Assembly: GCF_011044495.1 (NCBI RefSeq)
Contig: NZ_CP049143.1
Span: 4,154,001-4,218,000, forward strand
Reading direction: 5' to 3'
Length of the DNA stretch: 64,000 nt
Source of the DNA: Roseimicrobium sp. ORNL1
Lineage (GTDB): Bacteria; Verrucomicrobiota; Verrucomicrobiia; Verrucomicrobiales; Verrucomicrobiaceae
Part shown: positions 11,100 to 20,599 of the stretch, piece after piece
Numbering within the stretch: the first letter of the stretch is position 1
Layout of the letters: each line of letters begins with the position of its first letter
Program-made: the position numbers and the translations under genes
The notes under the pieces: generated by a model
Seen by the model: only the letters and a program-made list of their open reading frames with translations
What the model was told of the DNA's origin: nothing
The model's database searches: none

Positions 11100-13089
11100 T
11101 GGGCTTGGGCTTGGGGGTGGCAGGGTCTTGAATGCGGTAGTTGACGAAGGGATAGCTGGTGACGACCTCAGCGATGAGAGTCTGCATGCGGTAGCCATCC
11201 TTGGCGATGGTCTCCATCATGCGCTCCACCACGATTTCGTCATAGCCTTCCAACTGTCGGCACAGGGCGTAGGCCAGCAGCTTCTGGGTAAAATTACGCG
11301 CGAGATCCGCGGATCGTGCAGCGATGATGCCTTTCAGCTCCTTCGGCGTGGAGAAGTGCTTTCCGCCAGGAAGCTCGCCTGCGGCATCAATCGCACCACC
11401 CGCATCGTCCTTGTCACGCCAGCGTCCGATGGCATCGAAGTTCTCCAGTCCGAAGCCGATGGGGTCGAGAATCTTGTGGCAGTTCGCACACGTGGCGTCC
11501 GTGCGGTGCAGTTCCGTGCGCTGGCGCAGGGTCAGGTTGGCCACGGTCTTGTTGTCCTGCTTTTCCAGCGCCGGGACATTCGGCGGCGCGGAGGGAATAT
11601 GTTCCCCCAAGACCTGCTCCAGCACCCACACACCACGCCGCACGGGACTGGTGCGATTCGGGAAGGAAGTCGTCGCGAGGATGCCGGGCATGCCGAGGAT
11701 GCCGCCGCGGTTGGCATCGGTGAGCTTCACCTTGCGCATCTCGGACCCAGAGACGGATTTTTCCATGCCATACAGGGCGGCAAGCGTTCCATTGAGGAAG
11801 GTGTAGTCACTGTCGATGAAGCCGACCACGCTCCGGTTCTCCCGAACAATGCTCTCAAAGAACAGGCGCGCTTCGTCATACATCGCCTGGCGCATCTCGG
11901 CCGTCATCTGGGGGAACTTCGCCGGGTCAAACGTCTGGTCTTCCAAGGCGCCGAGGCCCAGCCAATGCGCGCCAAACCCATCAAACAGCGCGCGAGCGCG
12001 CGGATCCTTGAGCAGGCGCTTCACCTGCGCTTTCAGGATTGCAGGCTCGCGTAGTTTTCCCGCATCGGCCAGGGCCGCGAGCTCTGCATCCGGCATGGTG
12101 GCCCACAGGAGATAGGACAGTCGCGATGCGAGCTGATAGTCATCCAGCGGCAACATGGTCTTCCCCGGATCCGCTTCCTTGACGGGCGTGATGAAAAGGA
12201 ACTGCGGTGATACCAGGACCGCCTTCAGCATGAGTCCCAGAGATGCCTGGTGGTCGAGCTTGTTCTTCTGCGCGAGGTCATACACGTTCAGGAGTACCGC
12301 CACCTCTGCATCTGAGGCAGGTCTGCGATACGCACTGCGGGCGAGTGAGCGAGCGGCCTTCCCCGCTTCCAGACGAAGGTCTGCGCCAGCGGCAGGCAGC
12401 GCACCGAAGAGGCGCTGCTGCACTACGGTGGGTGGCGCACCTTTCGGCGCCATGACCTGACGCAGCACTTCATTGGCAATGCCGAGGAATTGCTCCGACT
12501 GCAGCGCAGAAAGCGTATTCAGATAGCCCTCGCCAGCCACTTCATCCGGCAGGTCCTCTGCGATCTTCGCATCGACTCCAAAGAGGTCACGCAAGGTATT
12601 GCCATACTCCACCTTCGTCAGGCGACGAATGACAAAGGGACCGGGATCCTTGGGGCTGAGATATTTGATGGTGCCCATCCACTCCAGGAACTTCTGGCGC
12701 TCCTCCTCCGTGGGCTGGGCATCCGCATCATCCGGCGGCATGTCATGCGCGCGCACATTGGCGATGGCCTTCTTCCACTTCTTGCTGGCCGCGGCATTGC
12801 CGGGGTTTTTGATGGCCGGGGAGAAGGTAAGCCCGCCCTTCATCTTCTTGTCCCCGTGGCACTCCGTGCAATACGCCTTGAAGAAGGGAACGATGTGCTC
12901 GCGGAAGGACCTACGGGCATCGGCTTGTTGCGCGGCAAAAGCGACATCAGCATCGACAGCGGGGCCGGGGGCAGGGGCAGATGTAGGAGCAGGTTCGGCA
13001 GCCGCCCGACAAGGCATGGCCACTGCGAGCGCAATGGCCAGGAGAGTCATGGGCATCACGCCGCTGCTGAAAAGTCGGGGGGGTGTCAT
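11089..13089 (-). CDS. DUF1592/DUF1588/DUF1587/DUF1585 protein with c-type cytochrome motif (PSCyt1-like)
   Basis: 666 residues with signal peptide ([18 protein letters not shown]). A planctomycete-type cytochrome domain follows with the haem motif CTECH in [14 protein letters not shown] (about residue 80). Then come DUF1587 ([18 protein letters not shown]), DUF1595 ([15 protein letters not shown]), DUF1592 ([26 protein letters not shown] split over two strands), DUF1588 ([26 protein letters not shown] with a second CxxCH) and DUF1585 (the C-terminal [16 protein letters not shown]). The full multidomain order of the family is intact. Start at ATG 13089 has ggag about 12 nt upstream. Upstream partner of the DUF1552 gene; likely exported electron-transfer or polysaccharide-related complex, function unproven. 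Confidence 0.92.
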   Translation of the reverse strand: MTPPRLFSSGVMPMTLLAIALAVAMPCRAAAEPAPTSAPAPGPAVDADVAFAAQQADARRSFREHIVPFFKAYCTECHGDKKMKGGLTFSPAIKNPGNAAASKKWKKAIANVRAHDMPPDDADAQPTEEERQKFLEWMGTIKYLSPKDPGPFVIRRLTKVEYGNTLRDLFGVDAKIAEDLPDEVAGEGYLNTLSALQSEQFLGIANEVLRQVMAPKGAPPTVVQQRLFGALPAAGADLRLEAGKAARSLARSAYRRPASDAEVAVLLNVYDLAQKNKLDHQASLGLMLKAVLVSPQFLFITPVKEADPGKTMLPLDDYQLASRLSYLLWATMPDAELAALADAGKLREPAILKAQVKRLLKDPRARALFDGFGAHWLGLGALEDQTFDPAKFPQMTAEMRQAMYDEARLFFESIVRENRSVVGFIDSDYTFLNGTLAALYGMEKSVSGSEMRKVKLTDANRGGILGMPGILATTSFPNRTSPVRRGVWVLEQVLGEHIPSAPPNVPALEKQDNKTVANLTLRQRTELHRTDATCANCHKILDPIGFGLENFDAIGRWRDKDDAGGAIDAAGELPGGKHFSTPKELKGIIAARSADLARNFTQKLLAYALCRQLEGYDEIVVERMMETIAKDGYRMQTLIAEVVTSYPFVNYRIQDPATPKPKPNAK

Positions 13090-13307
13090 TCTATTCTTAA
13101 TCTCCAACTGGGAGCCGTGATTCCTACGGATGCTGGTACGGGCCTCTATCTGCCTCAAAGCCAGGCTGCGGAAATCCAACGCATGTGATCCGTGCTTCCC
13201 GAGTGGCTCCGTGCGGAAGGCAAGACGCCCGCCGTGCCGCGCTTATCACTGGCGATGAGAGCTCGCGTGCGTGAAGCTTGCGTGCCTATCTTCGCTCTCC
13301 TCTCTTC

Positions 13308-14771
13308 ATGCCCGCTACTTCCACCAGTCCCTCCCTGCCCCATGGCTGGCGCCTTGAGCATTCGTATGCACAGCTACCATCCGTGTTCCATGTGGCTTAC
13401 AAACCGACACCAGTAAGCAGGCCAGAGATGGTCATCTTGAACCGTCCCCTGGCGGAATCCCTGGGACTGGATCCGGCTTCGCTGGACAACCCCGCACTCT
13501 TTGCCGGCAATGCGCTGCCCCCTGGAGCACACCCCCTGGCCCAGGCCTATGCGGGGCACCAGTTTGGGAACTTCACCATGCTGGGTGATGGTCGAGCCAT
13601 CCTGCTGGGTGAGCAGCTAACTCCCGATGGAGAGCGCTTTGACATCCAGCTCAAAGGCTCGGGGCAGACACCCTTTTCCCGTCGCGGAGATGGACGCGCC
13701 ACCCTGGGGCCGATGTTGCGGGAGTACGTCATCAGCGAAGCCATGGATGCCCTGGGCATTCCTACCACGCGCAGCCTCGCAGTCGTGACCACAGGGGAAG
13801 TGGTCTACCGCACGGCACCCCTGCCGGGAGCGGTGCTCACACGGGTCGCGGCCAGCCACATTCGCGTGGGCACGTTTGAATACGCGGCCGCTCTCGATGA
13901 AAAACCAAACCTGCAGGCACTGGCGGACTACACCATCCAGCGTCACTACCCACAGGCAGCAACGACCGCGCAGCCATACGCCGCTTTTTTGGATGCAGTC
14001 ATCGAGAGGCAGGCAGCCCTGATCGCCCGGTGGCAGCTTGTGGGCTTCATCCACGGCGTCATGAATACGGATAACATGGCCCTCTCCGGTGAGACCATCG
14101 ACTACGGGCCATGCGCCTTCATGGAAGCTTATGATCCCGCGACGGTCTTCAGCTCCATCGACCACGGGGGCCGCTATGCCTACGGCAGCCAACCGCAGAT
14201 TGCCCAGTGGAACCTTGCCCGGCTGGCGGAGAGTTTGCTGCCGCTGATCCATCAGGACGCACCGCAAGCGCTCGATATCGCGAATGAATCGATCGGACGT
14301 TTCGGCGAGCGCTTCCAGCACCACTGGCTGGTGGGCATGCGAGCCAAGCTGGGACTCTTCACTGAAGAGAGCGACGACCCCGCACTGATCGACTCCCTAC
14401 TGGAATGGATGCAGCGCTCGCAGGCCGACTTCACGAATACCTTCCGCGCTCTGAGCAGCGCCTCTTCGGCCATGCATTCACCCGAGCCCGCTTACCGCGA
14501 GTGGCACCAGCGCTGGCAAGACCGCCTGACCCGTCAGACTTCATCGGCCAGCGAAGTCATGGCGAGCATGCGGCGCCACAATCCCGCCATCATCCCACGA
14601 AATCACAAAGTGGAAGAGGCACTGGCGGCAGCAGTCGGGAACGGGGACTTACGTCTGCTGGAACGCTTGCTGGCAGTTCTGGCAAATCCGTACGATCATA
14701 CGCAGGAACATCCGGAGGAGTTCAGCCTTCCTTCGAAATCGGAGGCTTACCAGACCTTCTGTGGGACGTGA
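13308..14771 (+). CDS. selO: Protein adenylyltransferase SelO (YdiU family)
   Basis: 487 residues. SelO is a pseudokinase-fold enzyme that transfers AMP from ATP to Ser/Thr/Tyr of proteins, in bacteria linked to redox stress. Visible family motifs: [41 protein letters not shown] (nucleotide site), [21 protein letters not shown] (the inverted catalytic-loop region with metal-binding N and D) and the C-terminal YQTFCGT. The C-terminal Cys is where some relatives have selenocysteine; here it is a normal Cys codon (tgt) followed by Gly-Thr. The start at ATG 13308 is preferred; an in-frame GTG 30 nt upstream is possible. It stands between divergent or unrelated genes. Confidence 0.95.
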   Translation: MPATSTSPSLPHGWRLEHSYAQLPSVFHVAYKPTPVSRPEMVILNRPLAESLGLDPASLDNPALFAGNALPPGAHPLAQAYAGHQFGNFTMLGDGRAILLGEQLTPDGERFDIQLKGSGQTPFSRRGDGRATLGPMLREYVISEAMDALGIPTTRSLAVVTTGEVVYRTAPLPGAVLTRVAASHIRVGTFEYAAALDEKPNLQALADYTIQRHYPQAATTAQPYAAFLDAVIERQAALIARWQLVGFIHGVMNTDNMALSGETIDYGPCAFMEAYDPATVFSSIDHGGRYAYGSQPQIAQWNLARLAESLLPLIHQDAPQALDIANESIGRFGERFQHHWLVGMRAKLGLFTEESDDPALIDSLLEWMQRSQADFTNTFRALSSASSAMHSPEPAYREWHQRWQDRLTRQTSSASEVMASMRRHNPAIIPRNHKVEEALAAAVGNGDLRLLERLLAVLANPYDHTQEHPEEFSLPSKSEAYQTFCGT

Positions 14772-14867
14772 GTCACTCCAATTTCAAGGGTTATCGGCAC
14801 GGCAATGCGCCGATGTGGACGACGACCACAGACCTGCTTTATTCTCCACTCTGTCCCCGAACCATCC

Positions 14868-15500
14868 ATGAACCGCACCCTCCTCCTCCCCTCCCTGCTT
14901 GCCAGTGCCTTGATCGCCATTCCCTCCCAGGCCGCCGACGACCTGAAGAAGCTTGCCTCGGAACTCGATGGCTACCGCTATGAGTTCCCCTGCAAGGACC
15001 CCATGCCGGAGACTCCGAAACCCGGCGCCGATGGCATCTCCGCTCGTGCAACCACGGACCCGGCCACCAATGACAAGTTCACCGATGTGAAAAAATTCGG
15101 CGGTGAACCTGGGAAGAAGTACAAGGTCACCCTCCGCGTGCGCGGTGTCGTGGAACCCATGATGTACAAGGACGGCAAGCAGGAGGGCGAGCGCTTCTAC
15201 ATCGGTGGCACTCCGAACAACGCCACCTACAACATCTACCAGCTCACCGTCTCTTCACCGGCCTCGCACTTCTTCTTCAATCGCGATGACAAGGTGGGCC
15301 ATCGCATCTTCACCATCGACTACACGGCGACCATCGAAGTCGAAGGCGGCGCCACACTCACCCTGCACGGCAATGGCCAGAACGGACGCATGATTACCAA
15401 CTTCTCCAAGCTCGTGGTGCCGGACGTCGCTCCCGCGCCGCAACCGTTCAACGGGCAGTTCATCCAGCTCAATGTGGTGGATGTGGCTGAGGTGAAGTAG
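14868..15500 (+). CDS. Secreted beta-rich protein of unknown function
   Basis: 210 residues; MNRTLLLPSLLASALIAIPSQAA is a signal peptide, fixing the ATG at 14868. The mature protein is rich in beta-prone and aromatic segments (KKYKVTLRVRGVVEPM, RIFTIDYTATIEVEGGATLTLH) and looks like a jelly-roll or C2/CBM-like fold; residues 60-140 contain GERFYIGGTPNNATYNIY. No catalytic motif seen. It starts about 95 bp after selO on the same strand but the gene is not obviously related to it. Function unknown. Confidence 0.75.
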   Translation: MNRTLLLPSLLASALIAIPSQAADDLKKLASELDGYRYEFPCKDPMPETPKPGADGISARATTDPATNDKFTDVKKFGGEPGKKYKVTLRVRGVVEPMMYKDGKQEGERFYIGGTPNNATYNIYQLTVSSPASHFFFNRDDKVGHRIFTIDYTATIEVEGGATLTLHGNGQNGRMITNFSKLVVPDVAPAPQPFNGQFIQLNVVDVAEVK

Positions 15501-15538
15501 CGAGGTGAGTGAACGGAATTACGGGCACCTGAGCAGCC

Positions 15539-16513
15539 TCATCTGGGGCCATGCAGGTGCTTGGAATCTTTGTTGTGCTCAATCTCCCATCTTTCCCACT
15601 TTGAAAGGCGTCTCCAAGCCCGGGGAAAAGTGTCCGCGGCAGGATTCAGTTCTTTGATCTGATCCAGCAACTTCCCCCCTGTTTCGTTGTGAAGGGCATA
15701 GGATCGATTCCACAACTCTGTCGGGGTGGCCCAGCCATTCAGCATCCTGACGGTTGGACCAAAGACATCCACTGGCCCTTCACAATCAAACATCCCATCC
15801 GAGCTAAATTGCTGTGGCGCGTGGCGGAGCCGTGACACGAGGGCCACTTGATTGTCGTTCAATAGCCATGGGGGAACGACTCCCTTGGTTTGACCCTTCG
15901 CATAGGCCTTGAGATCCCAGAACGTCTTCACCATGGGCAGTTCCGCGAGGCCGATCGCAACAAAAACAGACAATACGCCAGACACCCACAACGGTCGCAG
16001 CCGGAACCGTGAAATGCCCTCAGCGCTTCTGATGACCCAGGGTAGCAAAGCAAACCAGCCGACGACGGCAAGCATCGGCAGAATAATCAAGGTGAGAGTG
16101 GACGCCAATTCCACGTCAGAACGATCCAATTCGCTCGTGAGCAGGCCAACGCCATGCAACGCCCAGCAACCGGCGAAGAACACAGAAGCGAATAGGCCAT
16201 AACCTTGCACCAATGGCCCGAGTGCCATGACATAGTAAGCCGGAATGATGAGCGACGGCCACCAGAGGAACTGAACCACGCCTTGGAACCAAGGTGCTCT
16301 CCAGCGTGCACCAATCAGCGCCAAGGAATGCGTCAGCGGCACTATGAGAAGCACCATGAAGTGCCACCGCGTCGGCATCGGATCAAACAGGCAGCCGCTC
16401 AAGCAGTGCGTCTTGTACTCCAGGCGGAGAAACAACACCGGTCCCACAATCCCAAAAAGGAACCCCAGCACTCCACGGAAAAGGGTGCATTTTGGTGTGG
16501 GTATCGGATCCAT
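15539..16513 (-). CDS. Polytopic membrane protein of unknown function
   Basis: 324 residues. I count about six hydrophobic segments between residues 10 and 215 (for example LFRGVLGFLFGIVGPVLFL, FMVLLIVPLTHSLALI, SLIIPAYYVMALGPLV, LIILPMLAVVGWFALL, LWVSGVLSVFVAIGLA). They are followed by a soluble C-terminal domain of about 115 residues with conserved-looking NGWATPTELWNRSYAL and a charged tail. No transporter or enzyme family recognised. The start is taken at ATG 16513 (MDPIPTPK); the 30 upstream codons are Cys/His-rich and unconvincing. Confidence 0.65.
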   Translation of the reverse strand: MDPIPTPKCTLFRGVLGFLFGIVGPVLFLRLEYKTHCLSGCLFDPMPTRWHFMVLLIVPLTHSLALIGARWRAPWFQGVVQFLWWPSLIIPAYYVMALGPLVQGYGLFASVFFAGCWALHGVGLLTSELDRSDVELASTLTLIILPMLAVVGWFALLPWVIRSAEGISRFRLRPLWVSGVLSVFVAIGLAELPMVKTFWDLKAYAKGQTKGVVPPWLLNDNQVALVSRLRHAPQQFSSDGMFDCEGPVDVFGPTVRMLNGWATPTELWNRSYALHNETGGKLLDQIKELNPAADTFPRAWRRLSKWERWEIEHNKDSKHLHGPR

Positions 16514-16670
16514 GTTGCTGGAGCTAAGCTTTAAGAACAAACACAGGCAGCAACCTACGCAGTGCCACAGAGCGTGGCAAGGACAGCCCACTTCCCATTG
16601 CAATCCAGGATCATTTCATTGAACACTACGCCGCCTCCGGCACGTTGAGTCATTCCGCAACTATCCGCCC

Positions 16671-17813
16671 ATGCTTTCGATCCGTCACCTCTCCTGCCTT
16701 GGCTTCAGCCTCGTGGCACTTGCCTTCCCGGCATTCAGCCAGAATCAGCCCAAGAAACCCGACCGTCCCCAGCCTCCGACACGGCCCCTCGATGCACCCA
16801 GCGCGCCGAAGTTCACGCGCCTCGATGGCAAGCCGGGCGTGAATCCACCCGTGGATGCCGAGGGCGACTTCGTCATCGGGCCTGACTACACGCCGGCACC
16901 GGAGTTGAAGGCCGTGGAAGGCGTGCCCCAAGGCAAGGTGCAGCAGTTCCAGATGGATTCGAAGGACTGCAAGCTCTTCAATCCCGGCATCGCTCGCAAT
17001 GAGTTCGGCACCGTCGATCCGAACAATCCCAAAACACTCATCGTCGAGACCCATCCCATCGACTACAAGCGTACGGTGACCGTGTATGTGCCCGCGCAGT
17101 ATGTGGCGAGCAAGGAGGCACCCTTCATCGTCACCCACGATGGCCCGGGCATGGGCAAGCCGGACATGAACCTCGCGCACATCCTGGACAATCTCATCGC
17201 CCAGAAACGCGTTCCCGCCATGATCGCCATCATGATTTCCAGTGGTGGTGGCGATGCCCAGGGCCACGAGCGCGGACGCGAGTATGACACCATGTCCGGC
17301 CTCTATGCCGAGTTCATTGAAAACGAAGTGCTGCCCCTAGTGGAGAAGAACTACGGCGTGAAACTCACCAAGGACCCGGAAGGCCGCGCCACCATGGGCA
17401 ACAGCTCCGGTGGCTCCGCCGCACTCGCCATGGCCTGGTATCGCAATGATCTGTATCACCGCGTGCTCACCACCTCCGGCACCTTTGTGAATCAGCAGTG
17501 GCCCTTCAATCCCGAGACGCCGGGTGGCGCGTGGGACTTCCACAGCAAGCTCATTCCCGAGAGCCCGGTGAAGCCCATCCGCCTCTGGATGGCTGTAGGC
17601 GATCGTGACCTGCTCAATCCAAATGTCATGCGCGACGACATGCATGACTGGGTGGAAGCGAACCACCGCATGGCGAAAGTTCTCAAGGAGAAAGGCTACC
17701 ACTACCAGTACGTGTACTGCCTGAATACCGGTCACAGTGTTGGCCCCGCGAAGGCACAGTTCCTACCGCAGGCGCTGGAGTGGCTGTGGAAGGACTATCC
17801 TGTCGCAAAATAA
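16671..17813 (+). CDS. Secreted esterase, enterochelin-esterase-like (alpha/beta hydrolase)
   Basis: 380 residues with a signal peptide (MLSIRHLSCLGFSLVALAF then FSQN). The alpha/beta-hydrolase core begins near residue 125 with RTVTVYVPAQYV and continues PFIVTHDGPGMG. The nucleophile elbow is GNSSGG at about residue 243, with candidate acid in AVGDRDLL and His in NTGHSVGP near the end, so the triad can be assigned by eye. PF00756-type esterases of this shape cleave acyl or feruloyl groups from polysaccharides, or siderophore esters; the substrate here is unknown. A strong hairpin terminator follows, so it is probably a single-gene unit. Confidence 0.85.
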   Translation: MLSIRHLSCLGFSLVALAFPAFSQNQPKKPDRPQPPTRPLDAPSAPKFTRLDGKPGVNPPVDAEGDFVIGPDYTPAPELKAVEGVPQGKVQQFQMDSKDCKLFNPGIARNEFGTVDPNNPKTLIVETHPIDYKRTVTVYVPAQYVASKEAPFIVTHDGPGMGKPDMNLAHILDNLIAQKRVPAMIAIMISSGGGDAQGHERGREYDTMSGLYAEFIENEVLPLVEKNYGVKLTKDPEGRATMGNSSGGSAALAMAWYRNDLYHRVLTTSGTFVNQQWPFNPETPGGAWDFHSKLIPESPVKPIRLWMAVGDRDLLNPNVMRDDMHDWVEANHRMAKVLKEKGYHYQYVYCLNTGHSVGPAKAQFLPQALEWLWKDYPVAK

Positions 17814-17826
17814 GAACCAAAAGCAA

Positions 17827-17859
17827 AAAGGGGCGCCAGACCGGCGCCCCTTTCTTTTT
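17827..17859 (+). terminator. Rho-independent terminator after the esterase gene
   Basis: Perfect 11-bp stem (aaaggggcgcc / ggcgccccttt, 17827-17837 with 17843-17853), 5-nt loop, then ctttttc. Reading leftwards the A-run also gives a T-run, so it may act on both convergent genes. Confidence 0.88.
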
Positions 17860-17879
17860 CGCAGGCTCACGCCGTGCGG

Positions 17880-18464
17880 CTATTTCTCAATGAGTGAGAT
17901 ACCAGCCACATCCACCGCACCGGCCTTGTTCACGACAAACATCACGAACCCTTCGCAATTCCTCTCCGGCGTGAAGGCCACCTCGAAGGGCTTCCATTCC
18001 GACTTGCCCTTCACCGTTTCCTGTACGTAGAAGGCGTGCGGCTCGTCTACTTCGCGAATCCCGACCCTCACGCTTGAGTTGTCTGAGCTTCGCACCCATC
18101 CGGTGATCGCATAGTTCACCCCTTGCTGGTACGCCGTGTGTCCCGTGAAGGTGGTGAGTTGAAGCTGGCCGGAGTCCACCGCCTGCACATCGATGCGGAT
18201 GGCCGTGAGCTCTGCCTTCGGAGGGTCCAGCAGCACGGTGTAGATGGCATTGACCGCAGCCCATGAGGAATTGTCCAGCCACTTCTTTGGGAGCCACCCG
18301 GTGATGGTGTGGTCATCCTTGCTCTTCTTATTGATCAAGTACCCCTCCCCTCCAAAGGCGGGCAACAGGCTCTTGGGTTCATCCGCACGCAGCACCATCG
18401 GTGTCAGCGCCAGCGCCACAAGAATCGAGTAGCGGCTCAGGGAGTGGAGCAGAGGGAGTTTCAT
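17880..18464 (-). CDS. Secreted carbohydrate-binding-like (beta-sandwich) protein
   Basis: 194 residues with signal peptide (SILVALALTPMVLRADE). The mature part is a single beta-rich domain; GVNYAITGWVRSSDNSSVRVGIRE and VNKAGAVDVAGISLIEK are typical of CBM-like jelly-rolls, where a ligand lengthening and a final VxGISL strand are usual. No catalytic residues are evident. It is convergent with the esterase gene, sharing the terminator hairpin. Start at ATG 18464; the open frame extends upstream but without coding character. Substrate unknown. Confidence 0.7.
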   Translation of the reverse strand: MKLPLLHSLSRYSILVALALTPMVLRADEPKSLLPAFGGEGYLINKKSKDDHTITGWLPKKWLDNSSWAAVNAIYTVLLDPPKAELTAIRIDVQAVDSGQLQLTTFTGHTAYQQGVNYAITGWVRSSDNSSVRVGIREVDEPHAFYVQETVKGKSEWKPFEVAFTPERNCEGFVMFVVNKAGAVDVAGISLIEK

Positions 18465-18596
18465 GGATGCTCGTAGTGCAATCCATGGAATTTGTCGATG
18501 AAAAATCGAATGGCACAGCAGGTGCACCCGTCTCCAAAGTACAAACTGGAGGAAAAAGTTCGGGCCTTTTCCTCCGTCATCGGGTAGAACGCGTCC

Positions 18597-19466
18597 ATGA
18601 CCACACTTTGGAAGTGGATGCTGCCCGCCACGGTGTTTCTCGCTTTGGCGACGCTGCCCTCGCAGGAGCTTGCGACACCTCGCAACTTCGGCGCGCAGCG
18701 TACGCATGTCTTTCCTCATGACGCACGTCAGTTCAAGGGATGGCGACACCAGGGGGCGCCCATGTGGACGTTGAATCCGGAACTGCCGAATGATGTCTTC
18801 ACCTTCGCGCGACTTCGCTATCCGGTTCGCAAGCGCGGACGCTGGACGGCGGACTACCCGGAGGCTGAGCTCAATTTTTCCTACCGTCTTCACCAGCTCA
18901 CTTCCATCCAGGTAAATCCCTACCCTGCCATCGTGGATATCGAAGCGGAGCAGCTGCGCCACTATCCGTTCATCTACGTCAGCGAGCCGCAGAACATGGA
19001 CATCACGGACGAGCAGGCGAAGATCCTCCGTGACTACATGCTCAATGGAGGGTTCCTCATGATCGATGACTTCTGGAGTGACCAGGAATGGAATGAATTC
19101 GCTCCCTCATTCAAGAAGATCTGGCCGGACCGTGACTACGCGGAGTTGGGACAGGATCACCCCATCTTCCACGTGGTGTTCGACCTGCCCGCGCTACCCC
19201 AGGCGCACAGCAACGTTTATGTGGAAGAGATGCGCAAGCTGGGGCGCACCCGCATCACCAATGAAGTGCGCAAGGGCACGGAGACACCCCACTTCCGTGC
19301 GGTGCATGATGACAAGGGGCGCATGGTCATGCTCATCTGCCTCAACAATGATCTGGGAGATGGATGGGAACAGGAAAAGAGCGACCCCTATTACTTCACC
19401 GAAGTGTCCGAGAAGTATGCCTATCCCCTCGGTATCAACATCGTGTTCTACGTGTTGACCCACTAG
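18597..19466 (+). CDS. DUF4159 domain protein (secreted)
   Basis: 289 residues; MTTLWKWMLPATVFLALATL is a signal peptide. DUF4159 hallmarks follow: FTFARLRYP, RGRWTADYPEAELNFSYRLHQLTS, the PFIYVSEP segment, LRDYMLNGGFLMIDDFW (the GG...DDF core) and the HPIFHVVFDL segment. DUF4159 proteins commonly occur next to MoxR/vWA/DUF58 genes in aerotolerance-like clusters; those partners are absent here. The fold is probably a glutamine-amidotransferase-like Rossmann domain, inferred from family knowledge. Single gene, promoter between it and the divergent CBM-like gene. Confidence 0.88.
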   Translation: MTTLWKWMLPATVFLALATLPSQELATPRNFGAQRTHVFPHDARQFKGWRHQGAPMWTLNPELPNDVFTFARLRYPVRKRGRWTADYPEAELNFSYRLHQLTSIQVNPYPAIVDIEAEQLRHYPFIYVSEPQNMDITDEQAKILRDYMLNGGFLMIDDFWSDQEWNEFAPSFKKIWPDRDYAELGQDHPIFHVVFDLPALPQAHSNVYVEEMRKLGRTRITNEVRKGTETPHFRAVHDDKGRMVMLICLNNDLGDGWEQEKSDPYYFTEVSEKYAYPLGINIVFYVLTH

Positions 19467-19525
19467 GGGCTCCCAGAATCTCTGTGAGGTCAAGCGCCGC
19501 ACTATCAGCGGACTTGCGCCCGGGG

Positions 19526-20110
19526 CTACCTGGCGCCGGGTCTCTTCAAGGCCAACACCTCTCCATAGTGTTTCTCAGCACAATCCGGACACACGCCGTG
19601 GCTGAAGCGGGCCTCGGATCTGGAGGCCACATAGGCTTCAATCTGTTGCCAGTTCCCCTCTTCGTCCCGGATGTCCTTGCAGAAAGAGCATGTGGGTAGA
19701 ATGCCCTCCAGTGTACGGACGCGTGCACGCAGCGCCCGCAGTGTGCCTCCCAGTTTGGCGCACAAAAAGGTGAAGACGTATAGGACCACGAGTCGCAGCA
19801 GGCCATTGATGAGCGCCACAGACAAGGCGTAGGGCACCCCCCAAACGGTATATTGGATGCCAAAGCGAATGGCGCACAGCACGGTTCCCAGCACAAGGGC
19901 GGTGCGAAGTCCGCAATTCCACGCCATCAGGGAGACGGGAATCAGAAAGAGGATGGGGAAAAACACCACCGGGCCCGCCAGGAAATCAAAGCAGGACACT
20001 ACGAGGGCGATGCCAAATAAAAGCCACCGGTTGTTCCACGGAGACCGTTCGAAAAAATACTCCGTGGGAGGCGGAAGTCGTTTGGGAGCTGTAAGCGGGC
20101 GCTCGCTCAT
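19526..20110 (-). CDS. Membrane protein with C-terminal CxxC...CPDC sensor-type tail
   Basis: 194 residues. Four or five hydrophobic segments occupy residues 25-125 (LLFGIALVVSCFDFLAGPVVFF, ILFLIPVSLMAW, ALVLGTVLCAI, ALINGLLRLVVLYVFTFL), in a MASE1/prokaryotic sensor-like arrangement. The tail ILPTCSFCKDIRDEEGNW ... FSHGVCPDCAEKHYG is the short zinc-ribbon-like motif usually found at the C-termini of response regulators and PAS sensor proteins, yet no kinase, GGDEF or receiver domain is present here. It may be a minimal sensor or a truncated histidine-kinase relative. ATG 20110 is used. Confidence 0.7.
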   Translation of the reverse strand: MSERPLTAPKRLPPPTEYFFERSPWNNRWLLFGIALVVSCFDFLAGPVVFFPILFLIPVSLMAWNCGLRTALVLGTVLCAIRFGIQYTVWGVPYALSVALINGLLRLVVLYVFTFLCAKLGGTLRALRARVRTLEGILPTCSFCKDIRDEEGNWQQIEAYVASRSEARFSHGVCPDCAEKHYGEVLALKRPGAR

Positions 20111-20218
20111 GGCCGTAACCCACACTAAAGAAGAGCTCAAGCACCTCACAAGTCCTAAATGGTTATTAGGAGCGAGAACTCAAGCTCCGTGCAAAACGCA
20201 ATGAATGGACCGCCCCCC

Positions 20219-20509
20219 TCATAGCGACCATGGACGAATCGGATTGATGTGGCCGCAACTTTCACATTCAACGCCCCACCGACGATGCTTGTAATAGACC
20301 CACGTACAGGCGTCCGTCATCTCAGTCAGAACTCCGCCCATCGCAATCAGCGAAATGAACCCGAGGGCGACTTTGACGACAAGTCCCGTGAAGCCCGACC
20401 AAAAGAGCGCGGCAGTCAAAGCCCCCGCAGCTGCGCCGCCGGCAATCATGAGGAATTGGCCAGGTCGATGGCTAATGACGATTTTGGCTCGACACTTTTG
20501 ACAGGTCAT
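20219..20509 (-). CDS. Small membrane protein with two zinc-ribbon CxxC motifs
   Basis: 96 residues from ATG 20509. It opens with MTCQKCRAKI, has two hydrophobic segments (FLMIAGGAAAGALTAALFW and VVKVALGFISLIAMGGVL) and closes with WGVECESCGHINP. The two CxxC pairs could jointly bind one zinc ion on the cytoplasmic side. No Shine-Dalgarno is obvious; a TTG at 20575 would add 22 residues. No known family recognised. Function unknown. Confidence 0.5.
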   Translation of the reverse strand: MTCQKCRAKIVISHRPGQFLMIAGGAAAGALTAALFWSGFTGLVVKVALGFISLIAMGGVLTEMTDACTWVYYKHRRWGVECESCGHINPIRPWSL

Positions 20510-20599
20510 GCGGAAGCTTGCATCCAACTTGATCGAGAACGACACATTATCGCTGATGCGATGACAATCAATCAACAGGCCCGCGTTTGAAAAAGTGCT

